A DNA stretch of 64,000 bases from the NCBI GenBank assembly GCA_036245525.1, contig BTPG01000002.1, positions 122,712,724 to 122,776,723 of the forward strand, given 5' to 3'. Positions 57,703 to 64,000 of this stretch are shown here, piece after piece; position 1 is the first letter of the stretch, and each line of letters starts with the position of its first letter. The notes beneath the pieces are model-generated. The model ran no database searches, was not told the origin of the DNA, and was given only the letters and a program-made list of their open reading frames with translations. This stretch comes from Semisulcospira habei. Taxonomy: Eukaryota; Mollusca; Gastropoda; Semisulcospiridae. The position numbers were made by a program, and so were the translations under genes.

Positions 57703-59270
57703 ATGAGGATTTCATCCCAAAGACTACCGTATTGTTTGAAGCTCACGTGTGTTTTTCTTGTAGGAACATTCAGAGTTGTTCATATTTTCAAGCTTATCCT
57801 TCTGATCCGTTTCCCTCCTCTAAGCCAACCTCTGTTCAACACACACGCCGGCGCACACAAATAAAGCTTCCCGCCATTAGTACGCTCTGTGGGCTGTAGT
57901 AGCGACAGGAATTCTGAAGAAGAAGAATAGCACGAGCAGCAAAATGGCGTCACTATAAGCTTCAGGTCATTGGATCGCTGGTCTCACGACGCTGTGTACA
58001 CTGGGACGAATTTGATATTTCACGTCATTCATCCGAAAGGAACGCTCTTCCAGAGCTGACTGTTTTGTTCCACACAGCCTCTTCCACCGCTGACTGTGTG
58101 ATGGGAGTAAATATTGGCTCCAAAACTTGCAAAAATGAATTAATTATTACTGAAAAAGTTGAAGAGGTACAACGCTGGATTACGAACTCATTCAGTATCT
58201 CCCTTTCATCCCCCACCCAACCCCCACCCCCCCCCCCCCCCCCCCCGCCTGATCCGCACGGCAATGGCACAATCAAAAAACACAGACGACAGAATGGCAC
58301 ACACAAACACAGACGGCAGACACACGGCGCTTGCTACCGGTTATACGTTCTGTGGGTTGACTTAGCCACAGCCATTTTGAAGAATTAGGTGGAATGGCCC
58401 ACGCCCACAAAGCCTCTTCTGTATGAGCTTGCATGTATATGCCACCTTTTCCACAATACGTTCGCAAATATCATACAAAAATAAATAAAGGAGACCATCG
58501 CGCCAGCTCACACATATGAAAAACACTGAAGTGCTGGTGATTTGCGTCAATTAGGAACATTGTATAAAACACTGAGGCGTTTGGTGCTTTTACGTCACCA
58601 TCACTGTCTGATTCTTCTGATGAAATCAAGGAGTCGTACTTTTTTTTTTCTTTCCGCATTGAACTTTTATTTTTGAAAACGTTGAAGAGGTACAAAGCTG
58701 GCTAACGAACTCATTCAATGTCTTTCTACAAATTAGCCATAACCAAAATTTGAAGTGTATATAATCAAAATTGCGGACTCTAATCTGGGTCATCCGACTT
58801 TCTATAAACGGTCTTTTATGTCTTCAATGAGACATCCAATTACAATATGCTCGGAGGCTCTCTTAGGCACCCACTTAATAAAGTATTTTGCCAAGTTTCA
58901 AGTTTGTGCGTACAGTAATATCGGAGATTCTCGTGTTTACATACATACGCACACACACACATACATACATACATAAGCACACACGGCGCTTCGCGCCAAA
59001 TCGACGTTCAACATCAAGGTTAGAGTGGCTAGACGTGACGTCATTTTTATCTTGTTACTTCTTTGCCAGACCATAAGCCACCCCTCCCCCCCCCCCCGCC
59101 CCCCCCCCCCCCCCATCCTTTCGCCTGTTATGCCCTTTGCATTCTACGGAACATGTTCCGACCAGCCCCGTCCTAAAGTCTACCCGTATTTTCAATACGG
59201 TACACAAAAACACGCAAATCTGCTCAGCGACGTGCTTTTCGTAATCCGTAGCGAGCGAATATTTTAACCT
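57703..59270 (-). repeat. Dispersed repeat family R1, copy 3, inside Jockey ORF2
   Basis: Reverse complement of copy 1. The start AGATGAGGATTTCATCCCAAAG here equals the copy 1 end. The far part (59030-59070) equals the copy 2 start. Poly-C tracts lie at 58222-58246 and 59084-59114. The right boundary is uncertain. Confidence 0.6.
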
Positions 59271-59289
59271 TTAAAAGACAGGGGGCGAA

Positions 59290-61078
59290 AGCCCCTTACA
59301 TTTTTAAACGTGAACGCCGTGCTTCTTGGAGACGTTTCGTCTCATCTCTATCTTCTCGGACTCCGTCCCACAAAGTCTGGAAGGCGGTAGGAAGAATTAG
59401 GTGCAGGGGTGTCGGCCATCTTAGAGATGGTGCCAGTTGGGTCACAGATAAAAAGGCTGTGGCCAATTTGCTTTCCTCCACCATTGCCCATAATTCTTCA
59501 ACAGAGCATTATTCACATTCTTCCAGAGAGAGAAGGAAAAGCGAGAGTCTTGTATTTGTGATTTTAAATCGGATAACTCAGAAGACTATAATACCCCTTT
59601 TACATTATCAGAATTGCAGCAAGCCCTGCAAATATGTAATGACTCTGCTGCTGGACTAGATACCATTCACTATCAGCTCCTAACGCATCTGCCTGAGAAG
59701 TCACTCCTCGTACTTCTCAAGGCCTTTAACTATATCTGGATAACTGGCCATTTTCAACCATCTTTGCGCCAGGCTGTGGTTGTGCCGCTCACCAAGCTGG
59801 GTAAGGATCCTTTCGACCCGGGCAAATACCGGCCAATTGCTTTGACATCATGTTTATGTAAAACTATGGAACGCTTCATCAACGCCCGCCTGGTGTGGCA
59901 TCTTGAGTCACAGGGTCTCATCACAGACCTCCAATGCGGTTTCCGGCAGTTCCGTAGTACAACTGACCATCTCGTCAGCTCTTGAGTCGCTCATTCGAGA
60001 TGCTTTTGTCAACAAGCAGCATGCCTATGCAATTTTCTTTGATCTTGAGAAAGATCTTGAGAAGGCATTGGAAGTATGGTATAATGTCCGACTTGTTAGA
60101 CATGGGCTTTAAAGGGCACCTGCCCATTTTTATTCAAAATTGTTGTCTAACCGGTCGTGCCATGTCCGTGTGGGCTCCACGGTCTCCGACTCTTTTGAAC
60201 AGGAGATGGGTGTCCCGCAGGGCAGCATTCTGTCTCCTGTTTTATTTAGTATTAAAATCAATAACATCGTAAAGGCCGTCAAGGATGATTCTGAGTGCTC
60301 TTTGTTTGTTGATGACTTTGCTTTGTGCGCACGAGGTCGAGGACTTGCGTCCCTTGAGAGGCGCTTGCAACTGTGCGTTGATCGCATCCAGGGGTGGGTG
60401 TCTCTCAACAGATTCAGGTTCTCACCCTCCAAGACAGTCTGTGTGCATTTTACTAACCAGACGAATTTTTTTTCCAGAACCTAGCCTGAGCATTGCTGAA
60501 GTGCCACTTAAGGTGGCCGAGGAGCAAAGTTTCTGGGGGTCATCTTTGACAAAAGACTGACCTTCCGCAACCATATTAATTACCTTAGAACCTCTTGTGA
60601 GAAGGCTCTCAACGTTCTTCGTGTTGTTCGTCGTACTGACTGGGGTGCAGACCGCACTGTCTTACTTCGACTGTACCGGGTCCTTGTTCGGTCCAAACTA
60701 GATTACGGCTCTGAGGTATATGGCTCGGCTTCCAGGTCTGTTCTACAGCGTCTGAACACAATTCACCATCAAGGTCTGCGGATATGTCTGGGGGCCTTCA
60801 GGACATCTCCAGTTCCTAGTCTGTATGCCGATTCAGGAGAACCTTCTCTCAAGCTCCGCCGCATTCGTCTTTTGCTCAGCTACGTTCTGAAACTGAAGGC
60901 CCATCCAGACAATCCTGCCTATGATTGTGTTTTTAAACCTCCGTTTGCAGAGATTTACGATACCCATCCAGGAGCTGTCCGTCCACTTTCCTTCCGTGTC
61001 CGACCTCATCTGCAAGCGGCCGGAGTGCACCTGGACAAAGTTTTGGAATCTCTGCAACACATCACTCCACCCTGGGTG
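59290..61078 (+). pseudogene. Jockey-like reverse transcriptase and linker, frameshifted
   Basis: Starts FKRERRASWRRFVSSLSS. RT blocks follow: LPEKSLLVLLKAFNYIWITG, FDPGKYRPIALTSCLCKTME, FRQFRSTTDHLVSS, AYAIFFDLEK, EMGVPQGSILSPVLF and the catalytic SLFVDDFALCARG (near 60305). The C-terminal linker ends RPHLQAAGVHLDKVLES. At least four frame breaks occur. Phe replaces the usual Tyr or Ala before VDD, as in other Jockey-type elements. Confidence 0.8.
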
Positions 61079-61079
61079 T

Positions 61080-62340
61080 AACGCACGCAGACTTGCCCAA
61101 AGTCGCACGTACAGACTCTCACGCAACAGACGCATACACCGCCACTGACTCAGACGGGCGCATTCATGCGGTAAAACTCAACACACGGGCTCCCTTCCTA
61201 AAGTGACTTTTATACAATATAAAAGAAAAGAAACGCTTAAAAGACTATCAAACTATACAGACTTCTCTACTAACATCCGAACATCATACACACACAATTC
61301 ACAATATCTCGCCAGGCTAGGTGTTAGTTCTCAGTCTCCAACCTGTTTGATGTTATTGCCTGGTTACGTTGGTCCTTCTCACGTCTAGGCGTGCAAGTCC
61401 GTTGTATGCTCTTTCCTGTCGTCCTGTCTGTAACACGGACGTCCTTGTACTCGCACCGTAGCGCAGTTCTCGCTGTGATCCGGGTATCTTGGTCCCGATC
61501 AGACTCCTTCTGAGCGAAGAGCTGGAGGGATGACCTCACGTTGGGTCCCACCTGTGACTGACGTCTCGGCGTCCGTCGTTCCACTCTTTACAAGTACTCT
61601 AAACAACAACAAGGACTCAAACGTAACGCTTGCTAAACACACAACATATTGGATCAATGAGAAACGTCACGTAACCTGGCTGATACAAATAACTCACACG
61701 TTCATTCACACACACACACGTGCTTCATAAACTGTCTACTTCCGTAACACCCCCATATCTCTGTCACTATCTTGAAACAGACTATAGCCTAACACTCTTG
61801 CTATACACTACTCTATACACTGGAAAAGACTATGCTTAACCAACCACGTACTATCTTCATAGCGGCTTAGACATACACACCTCACATTCCTTTAGTTATC
61901 TATCGCGGTAAACAACTGTATACAAAAACACCTGTTACTTCACTGAATTCTAAACCAACATAACTAAACCAAACCGGTCAACACTATACAAGCAAATTAC
62001 TCTTACCAACGCATACTGTCTTTAACTAAGCAACTATCAATACTACATATATAGAAACATACCTGAATTTAGGCTTCAGAGTCTTGGGATGCGGGCTAAG
62101 GTATCTCGCATAACGTCTGTCCAGAATGACAGTCAAGCCCCGCACTACCGATCTAGACCTCTGACAGACACAGCTTTTGCCTAGAACTCACTATAACAGT
62201 ACTCACCAAAACTCCGTGCTAACCATGCCTTACAGATTCCATGTGGTCAGCAGGCCCCACGGACTATCGGCACAAACAAACCGTTAACAGAAACCGTACC
62301 GTATTTAACCTAATGTGTGAGCACTATGCACGAGCATAGA
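61080..62340 (+). mobile_element. DIRS-like terminal region, copy 2, inside Jockey ORF2
   Basis: About 1.0-1.2 kb matches the reverse complement of 1485-2500, beginning TAACGCACGCAGACTTGCC. It separates the RT linker (ends TPPWV) from the RNase H start (LLDLTAHKKDSTPP). No coding sequence of a DIRS element remains. The right edge is placed between 62100 and 62365. Confidence 0.6.
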
Positions 62341-62364
62341 GCTTCATGACACTGGGTATTACCA

Positions 62365-63090
62365 GTTCCAGACATCTTGCTGGACTTGACCGCCCACAAG
62401 AAGGACTCTACTCCACCAGCCATACACCAACAGAGCCTCAATGAACTCTTTTCAAGTTTTCCTGGCTATTGTCGTATTTATACAGATGGGTCAAAGTCTG
62501 AAGATGGGAGAGTGGCTGCGGCCGCAGTGTCCTCTCGCCATTCTAAAATGCCCATTTAAGCACCGCCTCCCAGACCATTCATCTGTATTTAATGCAGAAC
62601 TGCAGGCGGTTCTGCTGGCACTCAAGCATGCTTATCGGTCAGGGAAAGGAACTTCCTGATTCTGTCAGACTCTCTTTCTGTCCTGCAGGCCCTTCAGAGC
62701 GCAGGAACATACCACTCACTGCTGGTGCAGATTAGAGAGCTCTACGCAGACTTAATGGAAGGAATATTATGACATCATTTTTATGTGGGTCCCAGGGCAT
62801 TTGGGCATCGAAGGCAACAGGATCGCATATTCTGCTGCCAACGATGCCCGCAACGACCCTGTCCCTGACGCACAGACTGTTCATAGTGATTTTAAACATG
62901 TGACATAGCCCGTGAGTGGCAGTCCGAGTGGGACAAAGAGGAAGCTAACAAGATGCATGAAGCTCTTCCTACGGTGTCCGACATTCTACCTTATCGCTGC
63001 GGCAGCCGCCGTGAGGAGACTGTCCTTGCTCGGCTCCATATCGGGCACACGTATGTTACGCACTCTTATTTAATGAAATTACTTCTTATC
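62365..63090 (+). pseudogene. Jockey-like RNase H domain and 3' end
   Basis: RNase H shows CRIYTDGSKSEDGRVAAAAV, FNAELQAVLLALKHAY, then after frame breaks LSDSLSVLQAL-type sequence and VPGHLGIEGN. The tail has RREETVLARLHIGHTYVTHS, after which similarity stops before the expected Cys motif. Confidence 0.75.
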
Positions 63091-63599
63091 TCTTACCGTT
63101 CTCTTTGGTCACAGTGTTGTCAATCCTTACATCTATGTTATAAATTACTGGCATTTTCGTTTAGCAGAATGACTAAGAAAACATCACATGAAAAGAATGT
63201 TTGGCCTGATCTGCTGTGTCCATTTAAAAGATTAACATAAAGAACATTATATAAAAGAGCTTCTGTATAAAGACTTCGAGAAATTCGATAGGCTTTTTCA
63301 ACGGCTATGGGTAAAAATATTGCCATGTTTCTCGTGTAATTCAGTTTTGTTTCGTGGGAAATTCAGATTTGTTTCCAGATTCCTTTCCAGTTCTCTGTCT
63401 CGGCCTGTCAAAGACAACAAGGGTTGATCACTTAAATCGCAAGACTCGATTAGACCACGTATAGACGATGACTCACAGCAAGGATGTTGAATGCTGTGAA
63501 AAGTGTTCAAAATCTGAACCCTAGAATGTAGTAGGGCCTACTTGAAAAGAAACAAAGAAGTTTCGGTCTATAAAATAAAGTTGAGGAATTTTTTTTTCG

Positions 63600-63601
<2 letters not shown>

Positions 63602-63689
<88 letters not shown>

Positions 63690-63690
63690 A
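63602..63690. repeat. (GT)n microsatellite
   Basis: About 88 bases of pure GT. Confidence 0.95.
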
Positions 63691-63818
63691 TTTGGCAGGT
63701 TTTTGTTTGAACATTTTCAGTGAGAACACCAAGTGCGATAGATGTCATATATGTTGACAGGCCACATTTTAGCCTTACCAGCTGAAGACTCCGGAACAAG
63801 GCGAACTGTACTCAGCTG

Positions 63819-63882
63819 CAAGAGACATAAATCCTCTTGAGGCCCCGCAGTCGCGGATTCTCATGAGGATTTATGTCTCTTG
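63819..63882. repeat. Hairpin family H, copy 2
   Basis: CAAGAGACATAAATCCTC at the left is mirrored at GAGGATTTATGTCTCTTG on the right, with a less perfect GC centre. TTGACAGGCCACA lies about 70 bases upstream; the same word is near 52636. Confidence 0.8.
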
Positions 63883-63924
63883 TTAGTCATATGTTCTTTC
63901 AAGCCCATGTCTGGTTCCATTTAA

Positions 63925-63926
63925 TA

Positions 63927-63991
<65 letters not shown>

Positions 63992-63992
63992 T
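63925..63992. repeat. (AAT)n microsatellite
   Basis: Trinucleotide run at the window end. It may be the start of another AGCGCTTTACA-type repeat. Confidence 0.95.
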
Positions 63993-64000
63993 AAAGGAAA

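Overview
This looks like a repeat-rich animal genome, most likely a mollusc and perhaps a marine gastropod. The evidence is one spliced host gene with long introns, tRNA-derived SINEs with tails of the mollusc type, RTE-like, Jockey-like, DIRS-like, Ty3/gypsy and hAT elements, and very abundant (CA)n, (GA)n, (ATCT)n and (AAT)n tracts. There is no bacterial or organellar gene organisation. The species call is an inference from repeat style, not from a marker gene.

Host gene. The only clear cellular gene is the 5' part of NSUN2, an RNA cytosine-5 methyltransferase, on the minus strand. Four coding exons can be placed (13791-13744, 10613-10449, 5707-5613, 4567-4013). All junctions have GT-AG ends and the phases match. 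The rest of the gene, including the catalytic domain, must lie beyond the left edge. Exon 4 carries about 145 extra residues of low-complexity sequence between two conserved blocks.

Mobile DNA fills most of the rest. 1-2500: DIRS-like element, minus strand, with a reverse-transcriptase fragment. 14568-25004: Ty3/gypsy element, minus strand, with two LTRs, a Lys-type primer-binding site, a TTAA target duplication, broken pol frames and three later insertions, two of which are near-perfect palindromes. 25071-28040: RTE-like LINE, minus strand. 28402-32899: a foldback-like element with arms of about 1.1 kb in inverted orientation around a decayed LINE. 33-40.8 kb: SINEs, direct repeats and a hairpin MITE. 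41046-47634: a near-complete hAT element with matching CAGGGCCGGACC ends, 6-bp flanking repeats and a three-exon transposase gene split by a truncated RTE-like LINE. 53300-63230: a Jockey-like LINE, plus strand, broken by three separate insertions: an RTE fragment with a 12-bp target duplication, a copy of a three-member repeat family, and a DIRS-like terminal region.

The layout is therefore a host gene 5' end beside layered transposon insertions whose order can be partly worked out. Apart from NSUN2 and the hAT transposase, nearly all coding signals are decayed. Many frames break by single-base shifts, some at homopolymers, so part of the damage could be assembly error. No rRNA, canonical tRNA gene, CRISPR array or operon was seen.
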